Positions 35,892 to 44,320 of a DNA stretch of 64,000 nt are shown piece by piece (positions within the stretch are counted from its first letter, which is position 1; every line of letters starts with the position of its first letter). Position numbers and translations under genes: made by a program. This DNA comes from Acetobacter aceti (GTDB taxonomy: Bacteria > Pseudomonadota > Alphaproteobacteria > Acetobacterales > Acetobacteraceae): the NCBI RefSeq assembly GCF_002005445.1, contig NZ_CP014692.1, positions 3,492,001-3,556,000 of the forward strand, given 5' to 3'. Below the pieces are notes generated by a model. That model saw nothing but the letters and a program-made list of their open reading frames with translations, did no database searches and had not been told where the DNA came from.

Positions 35892-37820
35892 ATGCCTGCC
35901 ATCACCCTGCCAGACGGTTCCGTTCGCCAGTTTGACGGAACGGTGACGGGCACGGACATCGCCGCGTCCATCGGTCCCGGCCTCGCCAAGGCGGCGCTCG
36001 CCATCGAAGTTGACGGCCAGCTCCGCGACATGGATCGCGCGATTGAGCAGGACGCGTCCATCCGTTTCGTGACCCGCAAGGATGCGGAAGCGCTGGAAAT
36101 GATCCGCCACGATGCCGCCCACGTGCTGGCGGAAGCGGTGCAGTCGCTGTTTCCCGGCACGCAGGTCACCATCGGCCCGTCGATCGAAAACGGCTTCTAT
36201 TACGATTTCTACCGCAACGAGCCGTTCAAGCCGGAAGATTTCACGGCCATCGAGCAGCGGATGCACGAGATCATCAAAGCCAACGCACCCTTCACCCGCG
36301 AGGCATGGCCGCGCGATGAGGCGATCAGGTTCTTCGAGGACCGTGGCGAGCGCTTCAAGGCCGAACTGATCCGCGATCTGCCGGGTGATGAGGAAATCTC
36401 GATCTACCGTCAGGGCGAGTGGCTTGATCTCTGCCGTGGTCCGCATCTGCGCACCACCGGCGATGTCGGCAACGCTTTCAAGCTGATGAAGGTGGCGGGC
36501 GCTTACTGGCGCGGCGATCACCGCAACCCGATGCTGACCCGTATCTACGGCACCGCATGGCGCGACAAAAAAGAGCTGGAAGCGCATCTGCACCAGCTTG
36601 AGGAAGCCGAGCGCCGCGACCATCGTCGCATCGGCAAGGAGATGGACCTCTTCCACATTCAGGAAGAAGCCGTCGGTCAGGTCTTCTGGCACGCCAAGGG
36701 CTGGCGGCTCTACACGGCGCTTCAGGATTACATGCGCCGCGCCCAGACCCGCGCCGGGTATGAGGAAGTGCGCACGCCGCAGCTCGTGGACCGCGCTCTG
36801 TGGGAAGCGTCCGGTCACTGGGACAAATATCGCCACCACATGTTCATCGCCACCGTCGAGGACGAGGACAAGACCCTCGCGCTCAAGCCGATGAACTGCC
36901 CGTGCCATGTGCAGATCTTCCGTCATGGCCTGCGGTCGTATCGCGAACTGCCGCTGCGTATGGCCGAGTTCGGCGCATGCCACCGCTACGAGCCGTCCGG
37001 TTCATTGCACGGCATCATGCGCGTGCGTGGCTTCACGCAGGACGATGCGCATATCTTCTGCACGGAAGACCAGATCGCGCAGGAGACCGTGCTGTTCGTC
37101 GAGATGCTGACGGAGGTCTACAAGGATCTCGGCTTCGAGCATTTCCGCATCAAGTTCTCCGACCGTCCGGAACAGCGCTCGGGTTCGGATGAAGTCTGGG
37201 ACAAGTCCGAAGCCGCGCTCAAGCGGGCGTGTGAGATCGCAGGTGTGGAGTATGAATACAATCCGGGTGAGGGCGCGTTCTACGGCCCGAAGCTGGAGTT
37301 CGTGCTGCGTGACGCCATCGGTCGTGACTGGCAGTGCGGCACGTTGCAGGTCGATCTGGTGCTGCCGGAGCGTCTGGATGCGAACTACATTGGCGAGGAC
37401 AGCGCCCGTCACCGCCCGGTCATGCTGCACCGCGCCATTCTCGGTTCGTTCGAGCGTTTTATCGGCATTCTGATCGAGCAGCATGCGGGCAAGTTCCCGC
37501 TCTGGCTCGCGCCGATGCAGGTCGTCGTGACCAGCATTGTCAGCGACGCCGCACCTTATGCGGAAGAGGTTGTCGCCCGTCTGCGCAAGGCCGGTCTCAC
37601 GGTCGAGGCCGACACCCGCGCGGACAAGATCAACGCCAAGATCCGCGAACACAGCGTCGCCCGCGTGCCGGTCATTCTGGTGGTGGGCCGCAAGGAAGCG
37701 GAAGCCGGAACGGTGGCGATGCGTCGTCTCGGCGGCGCGGATCAGGAAATGCTGACACTGGACGAGGCTGTTTCACGTCTGTCCGAGGAAGCGAAGGCTC
37801 CCGACCTCCGCCGGGGCTGA
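35892..37820 (+). CDS. thrS: Threonine--tRNA ligase
   Basis: 642 residues, standard length. Domain order: TGS (1-60), the editing domain with [11 protein letters not shown], the class II catalytic core ([10 protein letters not shown] zinc ligand, [40 protein letters not shown]), and the anticodon-binding domain ([10 protein letters not shown]). It charges tRNA-Thr in the cytosol. [10 protein letters not shown] at 35892 is the family start; the frame extends to 35838. A terminator hairpin follows at 37843. No leader T-box was noticed. Confidence 0.98.
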   Translation: MPAITLPDGSVRQFDGTVTGTDIAASIGPGLAKAALAIEVDGQLRDMDRAIEQDASIRFVTRKDAEALEMIRHDAAHVLAEAVQSLFPGTQVTIGPSIENGFYYDFYRNEPFKPEDFTAIEQRMHEIIKANAPFTREAWPRDEAIRFFEDRGERFKAELIRDLPGDEEISIYRQGEWLDLCRGPHLRTTGDVGNAFKLMKVAGAYWRGDHRNPMLTRIYGTAWRDKKELEAHLHQLEEAERRDHRRIGKEMDLFHIQEEAVGQVFWHAKGWRLYTALQDYMRRAQTRAGYEEVRTPQLVDRALWEASGHWDKYRHHMFIATVEDEDKTLALKPMNCPCHVQIFRHGLRSYRELPLRMAEFGACHRYEPSGSLHGIMRVRGFTQDDAHIFCTEDQIAQETVLFVEMLTEVYKDLGFEHFRIKFSDRPEQRSGSDEVWDKSEAALKRACEIAGVEYEYNPGEGAFYGPKLEFVLRDAIGRDWQCGTLQVDLVLPERLDANYIGEDSARHRPVMLHRAILGSFERFIGILIEQHAGKFPLWLAPMQVVVTSIVSDAAPYAEEVVARLRKAGLTVEADTRADKINAKIREHSVARVPVILVVGRKEAEAGTVAMRRLGGADQEMLTLDEAVSRLSEEAKAPDLRRG

Positions 37821-37842
37821 AATCTGTTCCATTGCAAAAGGC

Positions 37843-37872
37843 CCCGGAGATTTTCTCTTCGGGATCTTTTTC
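37843..37872 (+). terminator. Terminator after thrS
   Basis: An 8-bp stem CCCGGAGA/TCTTCGGG with one G:U pair and a 5-nt loop is followed by a run of five T. It lies 23 bp after the thrS stop. Confidence 0.65.
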
Positions 37873-37921
37873 GGGCCGCAACATGTTTTACGGTCCCGAC
37901 TTTTTCAGGCGAGACCAGATT

Positions 37922-38425
37922 TCACGATGCTGGCGTCGATGCACACCTGTCGTCGTCAGGCTTTGCACAGCGGGCGCGTGGACTGGTCATGACACCAAGC
38001 ATCTGCCTCTGTTCATCGAAAATCAGGTCTGAAAGCCGGGTGTCGTCAAGGACGGCCATAAAGGCCACCAGAGCCCTGTTCACCACGCTCTGGAAGCGGC
38101 TGTGCGGTACAGTGCGGGAAGACTCCTCTTCTGCATGCGACTTCTTTTCCGCGCCGCTGACACTACCCAGACCTTCTTCGGTCACGCGCACAACGTCTCC
38201 GACGCAGATCATGCACGCATCGCGCGCCAGCCTGATGCCTCCATTACGGCCCCGGACAGTTTCAATGAAGCCCTGCTGACCCAGCTTGTGCACTATCTTG
38301 ACCAGATGGTTTTCAGAGATGCCGTAGGTCGTTGCTATTTCTCGAATGGAAGCAAGACGGTCCGTCGTCCAGGTCAGAAAAATCAGCGCTCTCAGCGCAT
38401 AGTCCGTATGTAAAGTCAGACGCAT
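37922..38425 (-). CDS. Rrf2-family regulator lacking the Fe-S cysteines
   Basis: 167 residues. The first 68 residues are nearly parallel to the NsrR-type protein at 22368 (MRLTLHTDYALRALIFL, YGISENHLVKIVHKLGQ, RGRNGGIRLA). At positions equivalent to Cys86, 91, 104 and 110 it has no cysteine. Its own cysteines are at 71, 74, 153 and 161. It may therefore be a cluster-free repressor or sense another signal. It is divergent from an iron-type ABC operon, its likely target. Start 38425 matches the family; the frame runs to 38470. Confidence 0.8.
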   Translation of the reverse strand: MRLTLHTDYALRALIFLTWTTDRLASIREIATTYGISENHLVKIVHKLGQQGFIETVRGRNGGIRLARDACMICVGDVVRVTEEGLGSVSGAEKKSHAEEESSRTVPHSRFQSVVNRALVAFMAVLDDTRLSDLIFDEQRQMLGVMTSPRARCAKPDDDRCASTPAS

Positions 38426-38681
38426 GCGGCCATAGGTCCGTTCCAGATGTAGGATTTCACTGTGAACCACGTAAAGTGGGTTACGTCGTCTAACGAAAGA
38501 GAAACAGAAAGGTTCCGGGAAAAGTTTCAGTAAAGTTATGGAGTTGTAACTTAATGTAGACCGTTAATAAATCAGAAGGACGTCCTGACAAGACCGGTCC
38601 TCGACGTTCACCCGTATCCTGTCTATATCCGGATGAAGTGAGTCCCGACACCGGTCCCTGAGTGGGACAGAAAGGAAAAAC

Positions 38682-39722
38682 ATGGAAATGACTAGATATT
38701 TTCTCAGGAAAGTAAAAATATTCATCCTTGCCATGACAGCCGGAATCTTTCCTTTCCAGGCCTTCGCCGAAACAAAGACGCTCACGGACATGACTGGCGC
38801 AATCAGCGAATTACCCACTCGTCCCGCTCACATTGCTGACCTCTGGTATGCGCATAATGAATTGCTCATCATGCTTGGTGGCGCCTCCACCATCGCCATG
38901 ACAGTGGAACGGGAGAGCATGTCGCCCTGGATGTACCGTCTGGCGCCGGACCTGCGCGCCGCCATCCAGTTGCCCTCAACAACGCCGACCGCCGAAACCC
39001 TGCTGGCGGGTCACGTTGATCTGGTCTTTGCCACACCCTCTCTTTCAGGAATGGAAAGCTATCGCAGGACCGGCATCCCCACGATCGGCGTCGAGTTTCA
39101 CGACACGGCCGGGCTGCTGCACTGCCTTGACCTGACCGCCGATGTTCTCGGCACGCCCCATGCGCTGGAAGTTGCGCGTAACTATCGCGTCTATCTCGAC
39201 GCGACAGAGAAAACCCTGGCAGCCCGACTGGCGAACGTCCCCGAGGCGTCCCGCCCGCGCGTGTTGCACATCCTGTCACTTTCTCCTCTGAAAGTTGATG
39301 GTTCCGGCACGATGATTGACGAATGGATCCATCTCGCCGGAGGACGCAACGCGGCAGGAGAGATCAAGGGATCCAAGCATCCGGTTTCACTGGAACAGGT
39401 TGCCGCCTGGAACCCCGACATCATCATTCTGGGCGGAATGAACGGCGATGCCGCATCCCTTCCTTCCGGACCGGTGTGGAGTGAGCTGAACGCCGTGAAA
39501 GCGGGCAGGGTCTATCGCAATCCCGTCGGCGTCTTTCCGTGGGATCGTTACGGAACTGAATTCGCCCTTCAGCTTCAGTGGGCAGCGAGCGTGATTCACC
39601 CGGAGCTTTTTCACGACACTGACATGGAGGAGATCACGCGAGCTTTCTATCGTCGCTTCTTCTCCTACGACCTGACACAGGAAGAAGCCCGACGAATTCT
39701 GGCTGCCCAGCCACCAGCATGA
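38682..39722 (+). CDS. Iron-siderophore/cobalamin-type ABC transporter substrate-binding protein
   Basis: 346 residues with a signal peptide ending at AFAE. It is a class III periplasmic binding protein (FepB/BtuF-like): SELPTRPAHIADLW, HVDLVFATPSLSG and WNPDIIILGGMNGD. GGAAAAAC precedes the ATG. It is the first gene of a three-gene importer, each overlapping the next by 4 bp. The ligand cannot be told from sequence; ferric siderophore, haem or cobalamin are possible. A TonB receptor is not in the window. Confidence 0.85.
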   Translation: MEMTRYFLRKVKIFILAMTAGIFPFQAFAETKTLTDMTGAISELPTRPAHIADLWYAHNELLIMLGGASTIAMTVERESMSPWMYRLAPDLRAAIQLPSTTPTAETLLAGHVDLVFATPSLSGMESYRRTGIPTIGVEFHDTAGLLHCLDLTADVLGTPHALEVARNYRVYLDATEKTLAARLANVPEASRPRVLHILSLSPLKVDGSGTMIDEWIHLAGGRNAAGEIKGSKHPVSLEQVAAWNPDIIILGGMNGDAASLPSGPVWSELNAVKAGRVYRNPVGVFPWDRYGTEFALQLQWAASVIHPELFHDTDMEEITRAFYRRFFSYDLTQEEARRILAAQPPA

Positions 39723-40735
39723 AAGGATCGGCGACCCTCGCAACGACATTCATCATCCTTCTGGTCGTTGCGGCGGGCTCCCTCTGCATTGGACGCTACC
39801 CCATACCGCTTCATGATCTGTCTGATTTCATGCTGTCGTTTTTTAACACCACCAATGCGTCCTGTCAGACTGTCGCCTGTTCCATTCTGGTGCATATCCG
39901 TCTGCCGCGACTGGGGGCAGCTCTTCTGACAGGCGCGGCGCTTTCCGTTTCTGGCGCGTCCTATCAGGCCGTCTTCCGCAATCCACTTGTCTCGCCCGGC
40001 ATTCTCGGGGCTCTCAGCGGTGCGGGATTCGGGGCGGCTCTGGGCATTATCCTGCATGTCCCACAATGGATGATCGGTGCTTCAGCCTTTACGGGTTCCG
40101 CGCTGGCTGTCCTGCTGGGAACCGGCATCGCCCGTCTGTCAGGCGACAGTTCAGTCCTGATGCTGATCTTCGGTGGACTGGTCAGCAACGCGCTTTTCAC
40201 GTCCCTGCTGTCGATCCTCAAATATCTCGCTGATCCCGACAGCCAGCTTCCCGATATCGTTTTCTGGCTTCTCGGCACGCTGTCCCGTGTCACGCCGGAA
40301 ACCTTATCCCTCGTCACGGCGCCCATGGTCTGTGCAATGATCGCCCTGTGCGCCATGGGACGGTTTCTGGACGCGCTCAGCATGGGCGACGATGAGGCGC
40401 GCAGCCTCGGCGTATCCGTGCGTCTTGTGCGGAATCTGGTCGTGGCGCTGGCGACCCTGCTCTGTGCGCTGACTGTTTCCATGACCGGCATTATCGGCTG
40501 GGTCGGGCTGGTCATTCCCCATGTCGCCCGACTTCTGGTCGGCCCCGGCAACCGTCTGGTTCTGCCCATGAGCGCTCTGATCGGCGCGATCTTTCTGACC
40601 TTTTCCGACGATCTCGCCCGCAACCTGTCTCCGGCGGAGATCCCGGTGGGCATCATGACCGAACTGTCCGGTGTGATCCTGCTTCTGCTGCTTCTGCCGC
40701 GCGTGAAAACCAGTCTGCGGGGCAACTGGCGATGA
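39719..40735 (+). CDS. FecCD-family ABC transporter permease
   Basis: 338 residues, about ten membrane segments. RLPRLGAALLTGAALSVSGASYQAVFRNPLVSPGILG is the FecCD hallmark, shown here in two parts around ASYQ. VSMTGIIGWVGLVIPHVARLL is the coupling-helix region. One permease gene means a homodimeric channel, as in BtuC. It overlaps both neighbours by 4 bp. Confidence 0.93.
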   Translation: MKGSATLATTFIILLVVAAGSLCIGRYPIPLHDLSDFMLSFFNTTNASCQTVACSILVHIRLPRLGAALLTGAALSVSGASYQAVFRNPLVSPGILGALSGAGFGAALGIILHVPQWMIGASAFTGSALAVLLGTGIARLSGDSSVLMLIFGGLVSNALFTSLLSILKYLADPDSQLPDIVFWLLGTLSRVTPETLSLVTAPMVCAMIALCAMGRFLDALSMGDDEARSLGVSVRLVRNLVVALATLLCALTVSMTGIIGWVGLVIPHVARLLVGPGNRLVLPMSALIGAIFLTFSDDLARNLSPAEIPVGIMTELSGVILLLLLLPRVKTSLRGNWR

Positions 40736-41442
40736 CCCTCGCCGCTCGACATCTCACCTGTAAACGGGACCATCGGCTGGTGCTGGACAATGTGTCTTTC
40801 ACCATCGGGGACGGTGTTCTGGCCTGCCTGCTTGGTCCGAACGGGGCAGGGAAGACGACCTTGCTGCGCGCCGTCCTCGGTCTTGAGAAAGTGGAAGGAA
40901 AGGTGCTTCTGAATGGCGAAGACCTCTCCGTCCTGTCGCCCCGCGAAACAGCCCGCCGGATTGCCTATGTCCCCCAGACCCATTCTGTCGCCTTTGCCTA
41001 TACAGTTGAAGACATGGTCGCCATGGGTCGTTTGTCGCACGCCCGTTTCGGGCTCCTTGCCGGTCAAGGTGATCAGGAAGCCGTTGCAGAGGCCCTGCAT
41101 CTCATGAACATCGCTCACCTCGCAGGACGGGCTTACGCACAGCTTTCCGGGGGAGAGCAGCAGGCTGTCCTGATTGCGCGGGCGCTGGCGCAGGGCGGGC
41201 GGACCCTGCTGCTTGATGAACCGGCTTCCGCGCTGGATTTCGGGCAGCAGAAACGGCTCTGGACCCGGCTCCGTGAACTGGTTGGCGCAGGGTATACGAT
41301 CCTGTGCACCACGCATGATCCTCTGAAGGCCCGTCAGATTTTTGATGAAGCCCTGCTGATGCGGCGCGGCAGGCTGACGGATATCGGTTCGGCATCGGAC
41401 GTGCTGACGGATGGAAAGATCGAAGCCCTTTACGCGTCCTGA
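40732..41442 (+). CDS. FepC/BtuD-type ABC transporter ATP-binding protein
   Basis: 236 residues. Walker A GPNGAGKTT, FAYTVEDMVAMGR (typical Q-loop region of siderophore importers), signature LSGGEQQAVLIARAL, Walker B LLLDEPASALDF and switch CTTHDP are all present. It powers the importer encoded by the two preceding genes. The following 215 bp up to 41657 contain no gene. Confidence 0.93.
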   Translation: MTLAARHLTCKRDHRLVLDNVSFTIGDGVLACLLGPNGAGKTTLLRAVLGLEKVEGKVLLNGEDLSVLSPRETARRIAYVPQTHSVAFAYTVEDMVAMGRLSHARFGLLAGQGDQEAVAEALHLMNIAHLAGRAYAQLSGGEQQAVLIARALAQGGRTLLLDEPASALDFGQQKRLWTRLRELVGAGYTILCTTHDPLKARQIFDEALLMRRGRLTDIGSASDVLTDGKIEALYAS

Positions 41443-41657
41443 TCGTCAGGCCATTCATAAAGAAGTCTTTGCCGAATGTAATCTTTCTAAAAATATGACA
41501 CCCAAAAACTTTGACTGTTGCCAATATTCCTTTGAAACAGTCCTGACAAATCCTGCCGTCTGAGCACGATAAAAATACAGCCGGAAGAAACTCGTCACTG
41601 GAAACACACTCCACACAACGGTATTCACACAGGCAGAAAGTGGTGAGGAAAGCCGTT

Positions 41658-42239
41658 ATGTCGCTTGATGAGAGTGCTCTGGACCATCTGTTTCGCACGG
41701 CACGAACACCGGAAAAATGGACCGACCAGCCCATTCCGGAAGACACGCTCCGGGCGCTGTATGATCTTGTGAAAACCGGCCCGACGTCCGGCAACAGCTC
41801 CCCTGCACGCTTTGTCTTTCTCACCAGTCAGGATGCCAAGCAACGGCTGAAACAGGCGCTTTCTCAGGGTAACATCGAAAAGGCCATGACAGCGCCTGTC
41901 GTGGCGATTGTGGGATATGATCCTCTTTTCTTTGAATATTTCTCCCGTCTGGGCAGCGATCCTGATCTCCGCACATGGTTCGCGTCGGATGTGGGGCTTT
42001 CAGAAGAAACCGCGTTCCGGAACAGCTCGCTGGAAGGCGCCTACCTGATCATGGCGGCACGCGCCCTCGGACTGGATGCTCTCCCCATGTCCGGCTTTGA
42101 CGCCTCCATTCTCGAAGACACATTCCTGGCCGGAGAAGGATGGCGGGCAAACTTTCTCGTCTGCCTCGGTTATGCCGAACCGGTTGAAACACCCCGCGCA
42201 CCACGCCTGCCTTTCGACGAAGCATGCCGCACCCTGTGA
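41658..42239 (+). CDS. RutE-like nitroreductase family (malonic semialdehyde reductase)
   Basis: 193 residues. FMN-binding family pattern: FRTARTPEKWTDQPIPEDTL, LVKTGPTSGNSSPARFVF, NSSLEGAYLIMAARALGLDALPMSGFD. The match is to RutE/HadB-type reductases; no other rut genes are here, so pyrimidine catabolism is not implied. GAGGAA precedes ATG 41658. Its end overlaps tsaB by 16 bp. Confidence 0.88.
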   Translation: MSLDESALDHLFRTARTPEKWTDQPIPEDTLRALYDLVKTGPTSGNSSPARFVFLTSQDAKQRLKQALSQGNIEKAMTAPVVAIVGYDPLFFEYFSRLGSDPDLRTWFASDVGLSEETAFRNSSLEGAYLIMAARALGLDALPMSGFDASILEDTFLAGEGWRANFLVCLGYAEPVETPRAPRLPFDEACRTL

Positions 42240-42952
42240 CCACCACTCTGAACACCAGTCACCGTATTGTCGTGCTTGACGCAGCCCCTGCTGAAGTGCG
42301 GGCGCGAGTGGCCTGCATAGAGCAGGACAAGAATGGCTTTCACGTTCATTCCGTTCGCACCGAGGCTGGCCACGAAGGCATCGGCAACATGCCGTGCCTG
42401 CTGGATGATGTGCTGAAGGAAGCAGGCTGGGAACGGCCTGACCTCGTGGTCGTTGTGATCGGACCGGGGTCGTTTACGGGGTTGAGAACGTCCTGCTCTC
42501 TGGCTGCCGGTCTGGCGTTCGGATACGACTGCCCTGTCGTCGGCGTGACACGCGGAGAGGCCCTTGCGGAGGCGCTTTCCGCCTATGCCGCGCAGCATGA
42601 ATGTGAGGGATGGCTCCATGTGACAGCCGCCAGAAGCGGACGCTGGTTTGTCGAAAGCGCCGCGCCCGATGCCCTGACGCCGGGCTCTGTCGTTGCTGTC
42701 AGACAGGTTGACTGGGAACCCCCGTCAGGACGCTGGCTGGTCGCTGGAGATGTGGGCGATGCAGTGCTTCTCAAAGCGCCTGATTTTCTCGAAGCTTTTC
42801 CCATTCCGGGAGACGCCGGCATAAAGGACATCGCAAAAGCGGGTCTCAGGCGTTCACAGGGACATATGGGGGACAGGCCCGCGCTTCCCTTGTATGTCGA
42901 TCCACCTGAAGCCAGACTGCCAGCCGCAGGCTTGCGAGCTCGACCTGAATGA
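42224..42952 (+). CDS. tsaB: tRNA threonylcarbamoyladenosine biosynthesis protein TsaB
   Basis: 242 residues. ASKHA-type fold with IVVLDAAPAEV in place of the usual DTS start, and the diagnostic VVIGPGSFTGLRTSCSLAAGLA. TsaB acts with TsaD and TsaE to make t6A37 on ANN-decoding tRNAs. The start overlaps the reductase gene, and rimI begins inside its last codons (ATGA). An in-frame start a little downstream is possible. Confidence 0.9.
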   Translation: MPHPVTTTLNTSHRIVVLDAAPAEVRARVACIEQDKNGFHVHSVRTEAGHEGIGNMPCLLDDVLKEAGWERPDLVVVVIGPGSFTGLRTSCSLAAGLAFGYDCPVVGVTRGEALAEALSAYAAQHECEGWLHVTAARSGRWFVESAAPDALTPGSVVAVRQVDWEPPSGRWLVAGDVGDAVLLKAPDFLEAFPIPGDAGIKDIAKAGLRRSQGHMGDRPALPLYVDPPEARLPAAGLRARPE

Positions 42953-43413
42953 TATCCTTTTCAGATCTTATGACATCCGAAAAAGGTTCTGTTTTTTCTC
43001 CTGTTTTCGCAACACTCCACGCAACCGCATTTGCGGAGACGGCTCGCTGGACAGAAGACGCTTTTACGCAGCTTTTCGCTACTCCGGGGACTGAGGCATT
43101 ACTGGCATCCGTAGAGGAAGAGCCTGTCGGTTTCATTCTTGTCCGATCAGTCCTCGATGAAGCTGAAATTCTGACTCTGGCTGTCGTGCCGGAATGGAGA
43201 CGGCACGGGATCGCCAGAAAACTGCTTCAGAGACTGGAGCAGGAACTGGACCAGAAGCAGGTAAGAAAGCTGTTTCTGGAAGTTTCCACTACAAACACAC
43301 CTGCAAAAAAACTTTATACGTCAACAGGATTTATTACTGCTGGAATTCGAAAGCGCTATTATGAAGACGGTTCAGATGCGATCGTCATGGCGCGTGAGAT
43401 TACCAAAGCATAA
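42949..43413 (+). CDS. rimI: Ribosomal-protein-alanine N-acetyltransferase (GNAT)
   Basis: 154 residues. GNAT fold with the acetyl-CoA loop VVPEWRRHGIARKLLQRLE and LEVSTTNTPAKKLYTSTGF. RimI acetylates the N-terminal Ala of ribosomal protein S18. The tsaB-rimI pairing is common in bacteria and supports the name. It overlaps tsaB by 4 bp and converges on ung with an 11-bp gap. Confidence 0.88.
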   Translation: MISFSDLMTSEKGSVFSPVFATLHATAFAETARWTEDAFTQLFATPGTEALLASVEEEPVGFILVRSVLDEAEILTLAVVPEWRRHGIARKLLQRLEQELDQKQVRKLFLEVSTTNTPAKKLYTSTGFITAGIRKRYYEDGSDAIVMAREITKA

Positions 43414-43423
43414 AATTAAACCG

Positions 43424-44125
43424 TCAGTCTTCTTCGGGTTCTTCCGGGAGCTGCCAGTCAATCGGTTTCAAACCGTGTTCTTTCAGAAACGCATTGGCTT
43501 TTGAAAAATAACGATTGCCGAAAAATCCTGTATGGGCTGAAAGAGGCGAAGGATGAGTGGCCTTCAGCACCAGATGCCGTGAACTGTCGACAAAAGCCGC
43601 TTTCTTCTGAGCGTAACTGCCCCACAGGATGAAAACGACTGGCGTTTTCTGCTCATTCACACAGGCAATGACGGCATCGGTAAACCGCTCCCATCCATGC
43701 CGCTGGTGAGACGCCGCTTGCCCCAGTTCCACAGTCAGCACGCTGTTGAGAAGCAGCACACCCTGTCTGGCCCATGATGTCAGATTGCCGTGATGAGCGG
43801 GCGGAATTCCCAGATCACTCAGCATTTCCTTGTAGATATTCTTTAGAGAAGGGGGTATCCGCACGCCCTTGCGCACACTGAAACACAGGCCGTGAGCCTG
43901 ACCAGCGCCGTGGTAGGGGTCCTGTCCAAGAATAACGACGCGAACAGAACCCAGTGGTGTCAGATTAAGAGCGCGAAACCATTCCGGACCACGGGGAAAG
44001 ATCCTCTTTCCCGCCTTCTTTTCTTCCTGAAGAAACGCCTTGAGATCCTTCATATAAGGGGAATCGAACTCTTTCTGCAGAGCGATACGCCAGCTTTCGT
44101 CCAGTTTGATGCCTGCCTCCGCCAT
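43424..44125 (-). CDS. ung: Uracil-DNA glycosylase
   Basis: 233 residues. Catalytic [18 protein letters not shown] (Asp), [10 protein letters not shown] and [10 protein letters not shown] (His) are the family 1 signatures, all intact. It removes uracil from DNA. ATG 44125 is chosen; the frame extends 9 bp upstream. The gene is convergent with rimI. Confidence 0.97.
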   Translation of the reverse strand: MAEAGIKLDESWRIALQKEFDSPYMKDLKAFLQEEKKAGKRIFPRGPEWFRALNLTPLGSVRVVILGQDPYHGAGQAHGLCFSVRKGVRIPPSLKNIYKEMLSDLGIPPAHHGNLTSWARQGVLLLNSVLTVELGQAASHQRHGWERFTDAVIACVNEQKTPVVFILWGSYAQKKAAFVDSSRHLVLKATHPSPLSAHTGFFGNRYFSKANAFLKEHGLKPIDWQLPEEPEED

Positions 44126-44320
44126 GAACCGCACTTTCCTCCTCAGATCAATGAAACATCTCTGCCAAGCAAGGTGCCAGATAATTCCAAGAATTTACAG
44201 ATCCCGCAATCACTCTCCTCATTCAGCAAGACAGCCTGCTTCACAGTCGCCTGTCCCGGAAACAGATATCATGAAGTACTGTTCGGTATAGCGTCTTGAT
44301 AACAGATGCCTTACCGCAAA

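Noticed and set aside
35820..36983. 387-codon minus-strand frame
   Set aside because: It is fully antisense to thrS, which is certain.
39964..41316. 450-codon minus-strand frame
   Set aside because: It is antisense to the FecCD permease and ATPase; no recognisable domain.
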